A stretch of 64,000 bases of DNA from Ziziphus jujuba. Its lineage: Eukaryota > Streptophyta > Magnoliopsida > Rosales > Rhamnaceae. Within the stretch, counting starts at the first letter, position 1; each line of letters starts with the position of its first letter. The notes under the pieces were generated by a model. The model had not been told where the DNA came from and did no database searches. It worked only from the letters and a program-made list of their open reading frames with translations. A program made the translations under genes and the position numbers. The stretch spans positions 22,319,001-22,383,000 of the forward strand of contig NC_083389.1 in NCBI RefSeq assembly GCF_031755915.1, written 5' to 3'. Shown here piece by piece: positions 10,854 to 23,683 of this stretch.

Positions 10854-13800
10854 TATGCCGTCGACGTCCTCGTCGAGCTTGCTTCATGGAACCTCTTGAT
10901 ATGATCTTCAAATTGCCAAAGCGCGATAGCAGGTTCCCAACTTGCTTCGCTATCTGGAAGTCCCTTCCATTTCACCAAGTACTCATGACTCGGATGGTTG
11001 TCCCTTCCACGAACTACTCGATCAGCTAAGATGCTCTCCACATCCTTGTCATAAGTGTTGTAGACCCCTATTGGTGCTCGCTTGGACTCCCCTCTTGTTT
11101 GGTCTTCCTCATCCTTGTAGTATGGTTTCAGACAACTCACATGGAAGACCGGGTGAAGTTTGAGTGTAGGAGGTAACTCCACCTTATAAGATACCTTGCC
11201 CACCTTCTTGACGATTGGAAATGGTCCCTCGTATCGACGAACAAGGCCTTTGTGTAGTCCTCGGGTAGACTTGTGTTGGGATGAAAGGATTTTGATGAAC
11301 ACCAAGTCTCCCACTTGATACTCCACGTGCCTTCTTTTGGCGTCCGCCCACTTCTTCATCTTCTTGGTGGCCTTATGAAGGTACGACCTTGCTAAGTCCA
11401 CTTGTTCATGCCAACCTTTGGCAATCTTGAATGCGGCAGGACTCCTTCCTCCATACTTGGTAACAAGTGTTTGTGGAGTGAGTGGTTGTTGCCCCGTGGC
11501 TAACTCGAATGGACTTCGATTGGTGGACTCGCTCCTTTGCAAGTTGTAGGAAAATTGGGCAACATCTAGCAGCTTTGCCCAATCATGTTGATTGGCACTC
11601 ACAAAGTGCCGTAGATATAGCTCTAATAGCGCATTAGCTCGCTCGGTTTGCCCATCGGTTTGTGGATGAAAGCTTGTAGAGAAATGCAACTCCGAGCCCA
11701 TGAGCTTGAATAATTCCGTCCAAAACCTTCCGGTGAACCTTGAGTCTCGATCACTTATAATTGATCTTGGGAGTCCCCAATACTTCACCACGTGCTTGAA
11801 AAATAGTCGTGCCGTCTCCTCAGCTGGGCACTCCTTTGTTGCGGCAATGAATGTAGCATACTTGGAGAATCGATCAACTACTACGATTATAGTGCTACAT
11901 CCCTCGGACTTGGGTAAGCTAATGATGAAGTCCATGGAGATGCTCTCCCATGGTCTCTCCGGAGTTGGTAGTGGCTCCAATAAACCTGCGGGTTGTCGTT
12001 GCTCCACCTTATCTTGTTGACAAACAAGGCAGGTCTTCACATACATCTCGATGTCGTCCCGCATTTGTGGCCAATAATAGTTCGTCTCCAACAAAGCTCT
12101 CGTACGCTTTTGCCCCGGGTGGCCAGCCCATTTGGTGTCATGACATTCTTTGATCAAATTTTTCCTTATGTTGCCCCACCTTGGTACATAGATGCGATGC
12201 CCCTTTGTGTAGAGAAGGCCATCTTCAACCCAAAACCTCTTAGTCTTGCCCTCCATGGCAAGTTGTAGGAGTTGCTTGGCCACAGCATCACGGTCCATGC
12301 CCTCCTTTATTAGGTTGAGCAGTTCCCCTTCGAACTTGGTTATCGATGCTAGTTCGGCTTTCCTACTTAAAGCATCGGCAACTACGTTGGCCGTACCGGG
12401 CTTGTATTCGAGCTTGTAGTCGAACTCGGCAAGAAAGTCTTGCCAACGAGCTTGCTTGGGGCTTAACTTCTTTTGAGTTTGGAAATAGCTTGTGGCCACA
12501 TTGTCAGTCTTTACCACAAATTTGGACCCCAGCAAGTAATGCCTCCAAGTGCGCAAGCAGTGGATGATGGCGGTCATTTCCTTCTCTTGGACCGTATACC
12601 TCCTCTCCGTGTCGTTGAGCTTGCGGCTTTCAAATGCGATTGGATGCCTTTCTTGCATCAACACGCCCCCTATGGCAAAATCGGAAGCATCGGTGTGCAC
12701 CTCAAATGGTTTGGAGCAATCAGGCAATGCCAACACGGGTTCCTTCATAATTGCCTCCTTCAAATTCTCAAAGGCTTGTTGGCATTGGGTGGACCAACTC
12801 CATGTCTTGTTCTTCTTTAGCAGATCGGTGAGTGGTGCGGCTAGGGCAGAATACCCTTTGATAAACCTCCTGTAATAGTTAACAAGACCAAGAAAAGATC
12901 GCAGCTCACTCACCTTGGTTGGAGGATCCCACTCTTGGATGGCTTTCACTTTGGCTTCATCCATGTGCAGCTTGCCATCCTTGATCTTGTGGCCGAGGAA
13001 ATACACCTCATTGGTTGCAAACGAGCACTTCTCTCTCTTCACGTAAAGCTCATTATCCTTTAGAACCTTGAACACAATTCGTAGGTGGTGGATGTGCTCC
13101 TCTAGCGTCTTGCTATAGATGACAATGTCATCCAAATAGACCACCACGAATTTGTCCAAGTAAGGATGGAAGATCTTGTTCATGAGAGTGCAGAAAGTGG
13201 CGGGTGCGTTGGTGAGACCAAAGGGCATGACGAGGAATTCATATGCTCCATATCGAGTAACACATGTAGTCTTTGGCTCATCACCCTCCGCAATTCTAAC
13301 TTGGTAGTACCCCGACCTCAAGTCAAGTTTAGTAAAGTACCTTGCTCCTCCAAGTTGATCGAACAAATCGGCTATCAACGGTATAGGGTACTTGTTCTTG
13401 ATGGTAACCTTGTTAAGTGCCCTATAATCGATGCATAGCCTTAACGATCCATCATGTTTCTTTTGGAACAAGACGGGTGCTCCATAAGGTGCTTTCGATG
13501 GTTGAATGTAACCGGCATCCAAAAGCTCCTTAAGTTGTCTCCTTAGCTCCTCTAGCTCCGGTGGAGACATGCGATATGGTGCTTTTGCGGGTGGTTTTGC
13601 ACCAGGCTCCAACTCGATGCAATGATCCACCTCCCTCCTTGGTGGAAGTTTCTTGGGTAGTTGTGGTGGCATGACATCCTTGAACTCTTCAAGGACTTGG
13701 CTAACCTCCTTCGGTGGCTCCTTGGAAGTAACTTCTTCTTCCTCGCGTAGAGTAGCAAGGAATGTAGGCTCCCCTTTCTTTACTCCTCTCTTGAGTTGCA

Positions 13801-14833
13801 TGGCGGAGAGGCGGTTGGAAGTACTTGGCTTGTGCATTGTTGGAATCATGCAAGGGCCTCCCTCCATTATACACACCGTGTTGTAGCGAGGGAGTGGTAC
13901 CACATTGAATTGCCTAAGAAATTCCATGCCAAGTACAATATCAAAATCATCCATAGGAGCAATGGAGAAGTTTACGTTACCTTGCCAAGTGCCAAGGTGT
14001 AACTCCACGTTACGAGCCACGCCATCTAGCGGTTTAGCCTCCGCATTCACGGTTTTCAACCACCCTTGACCTTTGTCGAGTTTGAGGCCAAGCCTCATGG
14101 CCTCCTCCTTCCTTACGAAGTTATGAGATGCGCCGGTGTCTACCATGACTTGGGCATCTTTCCCGTTGATACGTGCCGCCACGTACATTAGGGAGTTCTT
14201 CGTATTGTTGGTTGGGATTGGACTAGCCTTCAATGAGTTGAGGAGTTGTATACAACCCATTTGCGTGTGCTCGTGAGTTTCCCTCTCTTCGAGCATGGCA
14301 CTTAAGGACTTCCTCTTCGGACAATCTCTAGCCCAATGGGGACCATCACATAAGAAGCAATTTCCCTTTGGCTTTAGTTCGGGCTTGGCTCCTTTCTTCC
14401 AATCTTTGCTAGGTAATGGTGGCCTTCTTTGATGTTCCTTACTTTGGGGAGTTTTGTGGAACATGGCTCCCCCACCTTTAATATAATTAATCTTAGGCTT
14501 AGAGTTGGAAGACTCACCTTGCCTATATTCGACAAGCGTTTCGGCCGTAGTGAGGGCAGTGGAAATATCTTGTACTCCCCTTCGTTGAAGCTCTTGGCAT
14601 GCCCACGGTTGCAACCCATCCATGAAGTTGAAAAGGAGATCCTCCTCACTCATGTTGGGAATTTGGAGCATTAACCCAGAGAATTGCTCCACATATTCAC
14701 GGATGGACCGTTGGTGCTTCAACTCCTTCATGCGTTTCCTAGCTTCATTCGCTACATTCTCGGGATAGAATTGTTTCTTCAATTCATTCTTTAAATCTTC
14801 CCAAGAATTGATAGCGCATATACCTCTCTTCAT
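10853..14833 (-). CDS. Chromovirus gag-pol polyprotein, gag N-terminus missing
   Basis: Unbroken 1,326-codon frame. Domains in order: retrotransposon gag (1-105, lacking its N-terminal part); zinc knuckle C159-C162-H166-C171, a CX2CX3HX4C variant; aspartic protease DTGAS at 232; RT with YLDD at 566-569; RNase H with D714, about E752, D777 and D820; integrase zinc region (H898, H905, C935, C938); and catalytic D968, D1028, E1064, with the usual 35 residues between the last two. A C-terminal chromodomain (about 1266-1320, [15 protein letters not shown]) places it among chromoviruses. The listed start Met is only the first in the surviving sequence, because the true gag start has been lost. All catalytic residues are intact. 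Clade (for example Reina, Galadriel or Tekay) is not assigned. Confidence 0.93.
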   Translation of the reverse strand: MKRGICAINSWEDLKNELKKQFYPENVANEARKRMKELKHQRSIREYVEQFSGLMLQIPNMSEEDLLFNFMDGLQPWACQELQRRGVQDISTALTTAETLVEYRQGESSNSKPKINYIKGGGAMFHKTPQSKEHQRRPPLPSKDWKKGAKPELKPKGNCFLCDGPHWARDCPKRKSLSAMLEERETHEHTQMGCIQLLNSLKASPIPTNNTKNSLMYVAARINGKDAQVMVDTGASHNFVRKEEAMRLGLKLDKGQGWLKTVNAEAKPLDGVARNVELHLGTWQGNVNFSIAPMDDFDIVLGMEFLRQFNVVPLPRYNTVCIMEGGPCMIPTMHKPSTSNRLSAMQLKRGVKKGEPTFLATLREEEEVTSKEPPKEVSQVLEEFKDVMPPQLPKKLPPRREVDHCIELEPGAKPPAKAPYRMSPPELEELRRQLKELLDAGYIQPSKAPYGAPVLFQKKHDGSLRLCIDYRALNKVTIKNKYPIPLIADLFDQLGGARYFTKLDLRSGYYQVRIAEGDEPKTTCVTRYGAYEFLVMPFGLTNAPATFCTLMNKIFHPYLDKFVVVYLDDIVIYSKTLEEHIHHLRIVFKVLKDNELYVKREKCSFATNEVYFLGHKIKDGKLHMDEAKVKAIQEWDPPTKVSELRSFLGLVNYYRRFIKGYSALAAPLTDLLKKNKTWSWSTQCQQAFENLKEAIMKEPVLALPDCSKPFEVHTDASDFAIGGVLMQERHPIAFESRKLNDTERRYTVQEKEMTAIIHCLRTWRHYLLGSKFVVKTDNVATSYFQTQKKLSPKQARWQDFLAEFDYKLEYKPGTANVVADALSRKAELASITKFEGELLNLIKEGMDRDAVAKQLLQLAMEGKTKRFWVEDGLLYTKGHRIYVPRWGNIRKNLIKECHDTKWAGHPGQKRTRALLETNYYWPQMRDDIEMYVKTCLVCQQDKVEQRQPAGLLEPLPTPERPWESISMDFIISLPKSEGCSTIIVVVDRFSKYATFIAATKECPAEETARLFFKHVVKYWGLPRSIISDRDSRFTGRFWTELFKLMGSELHFSTSFHPQTDGQTERANALLELYLRHFVSANQHDWAKLLDVAQFSYNLQRSESTNRSPFELATGQQPLTPQTLVTKYGGRSPAAFKIAKGWHEQVDLARSYLHKATKKMKKWADAKRRHVEYQVGDLVFIKILSSQHKSTRGLHKGLVRRYEGPFPIVKKVGKVSYKVELPPTLKLHPVFHVSCLKPYYKDEEDQTRGESKRAPIGVYNTYDKDVESILADRVVRGRDNHPSHEYLVKWKGLPDSEASWEPAIALWQFEDHIKRFHEASSTRTSTA

Positions 14834-14839
14834 TTCTTC

Positions 14840-15437
14840 ATGGTAGAATCATCCTATATATATATGAGTCTAATAAAATAAAGGATTTATTAATAGAGAT
14901 TGTAAAGAATTGCCATCCATAACCATCATATCAAAAACTATTTTCTTTTCTTTTAGTCCACATGTGAATGATCCGGACGGTAGAATTATTCTATATATAA
15001 TAAATGAAAAATTTATTAATGGCGATTGTGAAGGATCACCATCCATAACCATTAGATCACGCAGATCATATAAATAAATATGACAGTTATAGATGATTGT
15101 TTCTCATAACCCATCTATGTAAATTTATCATTATATCAATATTGTTTGTCTATAGGTTTTTTATTTTTTTATTTTTTTGGTAAAGTCTATATATAATATA
15201 TATGTATATATGTATATATATGCACATATCAAATTCCCATTTTTGATATTCAAAATTAAATCTTTGTAGGACATTCAAGTATTGAAATGATTAGTTTCCA
15301 CTCTATGATATCAAATCTTCATGCCCCTAATATTAAAAAATAATAATAACAAAAAATCCAAATTGTGATCCACCAGAAATGCGAAACGAAAATAAAAAAC
15401 AAAATGGTAGGACCTCACTTGCCCCTATGGTACAATG
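14840..15437. repeat. Direct duplication, right copy with empty insertion site
   Basis: This 598-bp block is almost identical to 9723-10316. It ends ...TACAATG and continues straight into GCACACCAACT, with no element at the point where the left copy meets the gypsy LTR. It therefore preserves the pre-insertion (empty) site. Its left edge is fused to gag sequence of the truncated gypsy element at about 14839/14840. Confidence 0.9.
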
Positions 15438-15938
15438 GCACACCAACTGTCTCTTATCACCAGGCGGGGATATGAAATCCAGTGGTCCCACCTCCACCAC
15501 GCCATGCTATTTCCCCAATTGGATAACTCCCAACTCCATGGTGGGACCCATTGCATCACCCCATCACTTCATCGCCACCAGATTTTTGGCAATTCGTTCT
15601 AACAGCGGGATAAATGCGTAATTTGACATCCGAAAAGACTTTTACTCTTGACACGTGGGAATGTTCAACAAGACTCTGTTTTGGCAGTTTCTGCCCCCGG
15701 CAACCCCCCTTCCAACCCTCCCGTTACGTTTATCATTTTCAATTTTCTGGCTTTCTTTCTTTTCTGTCTTCGATTTCTCTTATCTTAATTTTATTTATTT
15801 ATTTATTTTTTTGCAAAATTAATTCTACAAGTTTCATAGCACATTATTCTTTTTTTTTTTTTTGTGTGAAAAAATTATTATTTAGTTTTTGCGTACATCG
15901 AGATTTTCTTCTCTAATGTATGTTTGGGTATAAAGAAA
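15438..15938 (+). promoter_or_regulatory. Proximal upstream region of synaptotagmin gene, with two upstream ATGs
   Basis: About 500 bp of unique sequence lies between the duplication and the predicted start codon. A pyrimidine-rich stretch (15690-15860) precedes the start and may be the 5' UTR. Two short upstream frames lie just before it: 15916-15933 (ATG to TAA, 5 codons) and 15920-15955 (ATG to TAG, 11 codons). The second overlaps the main start. They matter only if the transcript begins upstream of 15916. No TATA box was assigned. Confidence 0.45.
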
Positions 15939-18900
15939 ATGGAATTGGTTTGTAGTATATTGGAATTGATAGGAATTGTAATTGGATTTCCAATGGGCCT
16001 TTTGCTGGGTTATTTCCTCTTTATATACTTTGAACCCGGAGATGTAAAGGTAACTAAATTCCTTGTATCGATTAAGCCATTTTATTTTATTTTATTTTTC
16101 CAATGTATACTGCATTTCAATCCAATTCATAAGCTTTTTATTTATTTATTTCTCTTTTTTCTTTTCTGGATTTGAAAATCATAGATTTAAAAAGGGCGCT
16201 GAGTAAATAGTGGGTTTATTGTGGCACAAGGATTAAAATTCTAGGTCTTTTTTATGAATTATCAAATTTGTGAGTTTTCCCAGTTATGACTGAATTTTTT
16301 CATGGTACTCGGTTTAGTTCTGCTTAATGTTCGTGGTGTATTATAGTTTTGTTGATTCTTATGCAAACGCAAACTGAGGATTAAGGACATTCTGTAAAAT
16401 TTCCACATTGTTTAGAAAATGATACTTACTGTCATATTTCATAGAATCAATATGTATATATATATATATATTTTGCTCAATTTACATTTTCAGGAACCAA
16501 TGGTTAGACCTCTTCATGAATTTGATACAAGCTCCATTGCTGATCTTTTGCCGGATATTCCACTTTGGATGAAGCAACCTGATTACGATCGAGTCGGTGT
16601 TAAGCTTTTTTTTAAACATTTATTTTCTGTAACAATTTATTTTATGTCTTGTCATATATATATATATATATATATATATTTAATTCTTGTGTGTAATTTT
16701 ATCTATATAACTTGTGTAGCTCGACTGGTTGAACAAGTCAATTTATCACATGTGGCCTTACCTTGATAAGGTGATCTAACGTTAATTCACACCGTTTTTG
16801 CTAAAAAATAATGTCTAATTTGATGCTTGATTTCTTCTGCCTTAGGCAATATGCAATGCTATAAGAAGTTCATTAGAGCCCATATTTGGAGAGTACGTAG
16901 GCAAGTATTTGTTGAAATCAATAGAATTTGAGATTCTAAGTCTTGGAACTCTTCCTCCAACGATTCAAGGTTAGTATTTCTCCACAAGATTGATATATAT
17001 AAAATGGAAACCTCAAAGACTCACTTATAGAAGTATGAGAATAAGAGTCACTTGTGCAATTCTTCACTTATAATTACTTAACTAAACTTCTGTTTGATTT
17101 AGCTTCTACAATGTAGCTTTAGATTCAAAATCAGCTTTCTAAAAGTGTTCCTTGCAAAATTTTTGAAATAGCCTAAAGCATCGGTAAAAACTTAACCAAA
17201 ATTAGTGAAGCCTCATTTGGCATAATTTTTAAAATGTTATTTTTAACTTTTAAGATTTAAAAGCAGATTCTAAAAATGTTTTTAGACAGTTTTCTAAAAG
17301 AATTTTTGGTTATTCAAAACTGATAAAATGTAATTTTTTGCAAAATTTTGAAAAAACAAAAAAATTAAAACAAAAAAGTTATTCCAAACTTGAATATGGT
17401 TTTTTATAAATTTTTTTTTTCTAATTTTGAAAAAGCATAATAAAAAAAGTTATCCTAAATGGCAACATAGGATTTGAATAATATAATACTTTCATTGGGG
17501 ATATAGTTTAGGCGGTGCACTAAACTTACGCCATTCCTATTAAACAACTTGTTTTTGATGCTGTAGAAAGCAATGAACCGTTTGTCGAGCAAATGTATAG
17601 TTAAACTCATAATAATGGGATCCATCTAATTTGCTATTTGGCCCTTCTTCATTTTTTTATTAAAATTTTATTTTTAGCTGTTCGAATTACTAGAAGATCT
17701 TGTTAATCAAATTGGCAGGTATGAAAGTGCACGAAACCAATGAAAACGAAGTAGCGTTTGAACCTATGCTTAGGTGGGCAGGAAATCCCAACATAATTCT
17801 GGTGGTGAAACTATTGGCCCTACGAATTAAAATACAGGTTTACAAGTGCTTTCCAACCATATTTTAATTAAGGAATAGATTATTTCTGTTTGTTTAGGAT
17901 TTCAATAAACCAATAACGAACTTCTATTCGAATTTTAACACCATTTTGATAACAACTTAATCTTTTTACTAATATCTTCAGAGTCAACTTTTTGTCAATT
18001 TTAAATACGTTTGACTTCTGATTTAACTAATTTATTCATTGCTTTCTTCTACGAAAGTATTTTACTTAACGACACCTTCAAAGGAATTCAAATCTTTTAA
18101 TATCATTTGTTAACGTGTCTAGTTTTATTTTTTATTTTTGTTTTTTTTCCCTATTAAATTGTGTTTGCTTATTCTATTTGGTTGTTATTGTTAACTAGGA
18201 GCAGTTAAACTTTATTAGAGATATCAATTAATTATAAATGTGAAGTAAAAGAAAAAACTAAAAACCAATATAGTTTTAAATTGTATTTTTTTTTTTTTGT
18301 TTCTTTAAGTTCATAGCTAATTAATATGTTTAACTATCCCTAACAAAAGCAAACTATACTGAATTTAATTTAAAAAATACAAAACTGTCAAAACTAATAA
18401 TTTGTTTGGAATGAATTGCCTTAGAATCATTGATACTTATTTCTTTTTATTATATTAAAAATGAGGAGATTCAAATTTAGATCATTATTTGAACTCTTTG
18501 TCAGGACATCGTTGCCTATCTCTGTAGGGATGTTTTAATGCTTGTTTTGAGGTTGAATATTTTATGCATACTAAAACCTATTTATGTTTGTTCTTACCTC
18601 CCAGTTGATAGACATACAAATATTTGCAGCACCCCGGATAATTTTGAAGCCTCTTGTGCCAACAATACCTTGTTTTGCAAGCATTGTAGTTTCTTTGATG
18701 GAAAAGGTAAACTAGTGGAAGCAAAATTATGGCAAAGTAGTTTTATTTATTTACTTCTTTAACATTTATAATTTATGAATGTGATTAAAGAGCAATATGT
18801 ATTTTGTAATGTGTGCACAGCCTTATGTGGACTTTGGCCTTAAAGTAGTGGGAGGGGATATTATGGCAATCCCTGGTTTGTATCAATTTGTTCAGGTTCT

Positions 18901-21900
18901 TCTTTTCCTAACATTGATGTTCTAAAATCATAACATTATTTTTCTTTATATATATATATATATATTGTCAAATATTCTTTCTCTATTACAAGCTCATTTC
19001 CATTCCACCATGAGCACAACTCCCCCCTCTCAAGAAGGGATCAGGGGAGAGTTGTTCTCCCAGACGACCGTAGATATTTTCCTCTCTTACGTAATTCGAT
19101 GAGATCAATAACAGCTGTGACCAATGAATGAGTAGCAAGTGTAAACCAGGAGCTGTATTGCTGGTCCTTTTCAATCATAAACTAAAACTTGAGCTTAAGG
19201 TTGACCTTTTTGAGTAATGGCAAAAACAGCTAGCCAGTATGACAACTACTCAAGAATAAATTAAACATAATTTTCTATTTTTTTTTAGTTGACTTTTAAG
19301 TATGGTTATTAATTATCTCAAGGCAAGGAAAAGGAATTTATAGCTTAAAGCTCAAGGAAGTTTGTAATTATCCACAATAAAGTCTAGGATCACAGGAAGC
19401 AAATTAATCTATATTTGAATATTTTCATACACACTATATTGATATGATAATGTTTATTTTATTAACAGGAAACTATAAAGAAACAGATTGCTAGTCTTTA
19501 TCTTTGGCCTCAAACTTATGAATTGCAAATTCTTGATGGTTCAACGTAAGTTTTATGTTTGACATGTTAATTTTAAAGATAAATAATATTAGTCATTGTC
19601 ATGAAATTGATGCTACTCCTCACAGAAATGATTTTGTGGTTACTATCAGTAATGATGGTTGAATAGTTTCTAAATTGAAAAATGTACAAAGGCATAATTC
19701 AATAAGATTCTGGGCGACTTTAGGGCCCATTTGGTTCTTCGTAAAGTATGGAGAAAACTATTTTCTGAAAAATAAGTTTTTAGTTGTTAAAGATTCAATG
19801 CTTTAGTATAAGATTTAAATGTTATTAAAAAATTGACCGTAATATGAGAATGACATCTAGAGGGACTATTTTTCTCTCAACTTTAAGTAAATTTTGAAAA
19901 TTAATTTCCTTATGGGCTCATATTTTGCACTTCAAAAGAATTATCCAAATGCATTGAACTCAATTTTTCTAAAAAAAATTTAGATTTTCACTAACTTTAA
20001 TATGAAAACTTATCATACTTTTTTGAGTCTATTTTTATAAATGGAAGATTGTAATTCAATATAAAACTTTGAATGATCATTTAATTACATTTTCTTTGTT
20101 TTTATTCTGTGTTATCCAGAGGGACTACCAAGAAGCCTATAGGGCTATTACATGTGAAGGTTGTGAGAGGGCTCAAACTCCTGAAGATGGACTTGTTGGG
20201 ATCATCTGATCCTTATGTTAAATTGAGCCTGAGCGGAGAGAGACTCCCAGCAAAGAGAACTTCTATTAAAATGAAGAATCTCAACCCTGTGTGGAACGAG
20301 GAATTCAATCTTACTGTAAAGGATCCTCAATCTCAAGTTCTTGAGTTACGTGTCTATGACTGGGAAAAGGTGTGTACTTTATAGAAGTAAAACTATTTGT
20401 CGCCACTAATAATGGTTGTCATTAGGATCCATGCTGATATTGCATTAACTGAAACTGGTTATCATTCAATGATTCTTTTTTTTGTTTGAATTTTTAAAAT
20501 TAAGATAGGGAAAGTAAACATTCAATGATAACCTATTAAACTGTTCCGTTCAATACTTTAAGTTCACCAATAATGAATCAGTAATGATGACAAATCGTAT
20601 TTTCATTTGAACTTTTTTAATTTTTTCATAATTAAATTTACATTTATGCTTCTAGAAAATTATTATAATTTTTTTTTAGTTTTTATATATTTATTAAGAC
20701 AGATTTATTTGTTAGATTTTATCAATTAAAAGTCAATAGAAAGTTAAAAAGTCAGTATTTATGATTGAATAGTATCATGAAATATTAAAACTAACAAATG
20801 AGAGATTAGTAATGATTTTTTTAAAAGCATTTGTTTGAGTGTAATTAAGATATTGAAGTGATCTAAATGAAATATTGTCTTTTTATTTTATATAGATACT
20901 ACAGTATTTTTTTATTTTTATTTTTTCCTGTAAGAATACCGATATCCATTAAATTGTGAGTTGTTTTAACCACATTTCAAGATTTGCTAGCTCATTACAG
21001 TTTGGTTTGATATCTGCTTACACATTATTTACTTTTGCTTCATATGCTATTAGAAAATACTTATTTTACCCAAAAAGAAAAACTGTGAAGAAGATGAATC
21101 GGGTATGTGAAATCCGAAACTCAAGCTCCAATTCAGATTTCAATTGCTGGATTCATTGCAAGCGTTTAGTCTCTTATATATATATATATATATATATATC
21201 AACCAAAGGAGTTTGATTTGTGTTTACCGAATTGATGAAATTAATCCGGTAAGTCATATACCGAATGCTTTATTTCAATGTTCGTGACACTCAGTTTGTG
21301 TTATAAGTACTGGAATTTAGTTGATTCTCACTGGACATGTTTCACGAAACTATGCTTTATTTAAAAATAGTAATGACATTTTGCTCATAATAAATTTAAT
21401 TGGAAGATGAAAATACGATAAAAAGTATAGTGAAAGCAACCATTTTTGTAGTATTAGTTGTATAACATTGTTGTGTTGAATTTGTGTCCCTAAGGAGGAC
21501 TTTTTGTTGCCCAGTCTCAGGACACATTCTTATTTCAAACCAAGATCAAGTTAGTGTTACTCTCACTAATTACCTAGGGAAACAGAACACATTAGAGTAT
21601 TTTTCACTTTGCTTTATTTATATTTTATAGATCTATTTAATTAGTTAAGGTTGTTTCTTTTGTACATTTATTGGGACAACGTATATAATATACAAGGATT
21701 ATATCCCTATTTATGATTATTTGACTAAGAATTATGTATGAATGATATGAAGGTATTTTAATGCTTAGGCAATATTATATTTGAGAGAATAACAATAATA
21801 CACATTTATTCATCACTTTTTTGTTAATAATATTGTACCACAAAATATTTATTTGTCTTTTCATTATTGAAATTCTGCTCGGTTTATAAACTATAGATTG

Positions 21901-23683
21901 AGACATAGTTTTTTTCTATTTCTTCAAAAACCCCCCATCTTGAACAGATATAAAATCATTAAGTGCCTAATTTGATACTAACAAACTTTATATGTGTAGT
22001 CAAATTTGTCGGCACATATTTTTATTCTTTTGATAATCTTTTAGGCTAAAGTATTTTTTTTAGCCAAGGATGCAAGGGATTCTATATAATTGTGTCAGCA
22101 AAAATAGATTCACCAAAATAATAATAATAATAATAATAATGATAATTATTGTATGAGCATAGAATATTTATTGTTGCAATCATACATGTTGCATACATCA
22201 GCACCAATATATATAATTTTGTTTTCTGTTTAGTTTAATTTCCTTTTTAAATAAAATTGTCTGTTAAGAATCTCTTGTATTATATATATATATATATATA
22301 TTTGAGATATGTATACAATATGATGCTTAGTTTAATTTATTTAATTTTGGGTTTGATACCCTTTGTTGCTTTTCTTCAGGTTGGGACACATGACAAGTTG
22401 GGCATGCAAATAGTTCCACTGAGGGAGATTATCCCACGTGAAACTAAACAATTTACACTTAATTTGGTAAAAAATACAAATCCAAATGATCCTCAGAACA
22501 AGAAATATAGAGGGCAACTTGAGGTGGAGTTAACATTAAAACCTTTCAAAGAAAACAGTAATAGACTTAGTGGAAATTTGGATGGAACTTTTACAGATCA
22601 GGAAAATAATAATGTTGGAAAATCATCCAAAGACAAGGCCTTGCATGGAGCTGGTTTATTGATGGTTACTGTTCAAGGTGCTGAGGATGTTGAGGGCAAG
22701 CATCATAATAACCCTTATGCTTTGGTGTGTTTTGGTGGAGAAAGGAAGAAAACCAAGGTGATTATAGTTATCAAGATCTTCTATCTTAATTAGTATAACA
22801 CAATACATAAACGCCTTTTATTTATTTATATGAATTTGATGGATCAAACATATATATATTTAGATTTTGCTTTTTAAAAACAATCCAGATAACAATGATT
22901 ATTTGTGTTAATCCTCATATTCTATATTTGATTACGTCTCAAAATCTAAAAAATTCCAATGATCAATTTAACATATGTCTGAAAAATTAAACATATCTAA
23001 TTTTTGTTATATTGGAAACAACTTCTATAGTATTTAACATTCAGGCATTTTTTTTAATTTTTTCAAAAAAAGAATGAAATAACTTTCAGGTGTTAGATTT
23101 TGTCAAGTTTGGATTCGATCAGGCTATAGTTCTTCCTTCCCAATTTAACATATACATGTAACTGAATAACAAATCTAAACTATATAGTAGGTTTTTTTTA
23201 GAAGAAAGAAAGTTGGATATATTTGAGAAGACCCATAACCTCCCTTTTTATAATTATATATACATATATATTTAATTTCACAGGTTTTTGATGTATTCTA
23301 ATGGAAGTATAATTTTTTTTCCCCCATTTTGTAGACATTAAAGAAAACCAGGGACCCAAACTGGAATACGGAGTTTCAGTTTGTGCTAGAAGAGGCTCCT
23401 TTGAAGGAAAAGATCCATATTGAAGTAATAACCAAACGAAGAGGCTTTGGTTTCTGGCCAAAGGTTAATTAATTGAAATAATATTAAAATTTCTATCATT
23501 AATCAATCATTCTCTAATAGTGATTTTTGAAATTGATTGCATCTCTGTTTATAGGAATTGTTGGGGTACGTAGACATCAGTCTAGTCGATGTGGTATATA
23601 ATGGACGCATCAAAGAAAAATACAATTTGATAAATTCAAGAAATGGGGCAATCCATGTGGAGATTCGCTGGGAGGCGATTTGA
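15939..23683 (+). CDS. Synaptotagmin, SYT2/SYT3-like ER-plasma membrane tether
   Basis: Plant synaptotagmins anchor in the ER and bind plasma-membrane lipids at contact sites. Exons: 15939-16049, 16494-16598, 16720-16770, 16846-16969, 17719-17837, 18605-18706, 18821-18895, 19469-19545, 20120-20369, 22380-22757, 23335-23463, 23555-23683. They join in frame at GT-AG introns to 549 codons, against about 540 in the family. An N-terminal membrane segment (about 11-33) is followed by an SMP lipid-transfer domain (about 60-235, with PDIPLWM and WPYLDK), C2A (about 262-385) and C2B (about 430-545). C2A keeps acidic loop residues D279, D285, D335, E337 and D343. C2B has NNPY and a basic/aromatic third loop, so it is probably Ca2+-independent. 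The C-terminus (INSRNG, EIRW) resembles the SYT2/SYT3 group rather than SYT1. The 3' end of exon 2 implies a two-residue insertion (Gly-Leu) between RV and DW. Intron 9 is about 2 kb. The start is the first ATG in frame with the membrane segment. Confidence 0.9.

Larger units (their letters stand above)
10317..14839 (-). mobile_element. 5'-truncated chromovirus (Ty3/gypsy) element
   Basis: Read on the minus strand, the element has gag (3' part), protease, RT, RNase H, integrase and chromodomain, then a polypurine tract, then a complete 3' LTR. The 5' LTR, primer-binding site and the start of gag are missing. The sequence stops abruptly at about 14839, where the right copy of the flanking duplication begins. 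The open frame is unbroken and the flanking copies differ at two sites only, so insertion and truncation look recent. Without a 5' LTR and gag N-terminus it cannot be autonomous. Confidence 0.9.

Noticed and set aside
11700..12875. Plus-strand open frames inside the gypsy polyprotein
   Set aside because: They are antisense shadows of the conserved minus-strand pol frame.
9723..15437. The 594/598-bp direct repeats as the LTRs of the gypsy element
   Set aside because: They lack TG...CA ends, PBS and PPT at their inner edges. The true 525-bp LTR with perfect inverted ends lies inside the left copy's border, next to a polypurine tract.
22257..22379. Extending synaptotagmin exon 10 leftwards to an upstream ATG
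   Set aside because: The extra residues are a TA-repeat and hydrophobic intron sequence. A clear acceptor (TTCTTCAG) at 22379 and conserved protein start at VGTHDKLG.
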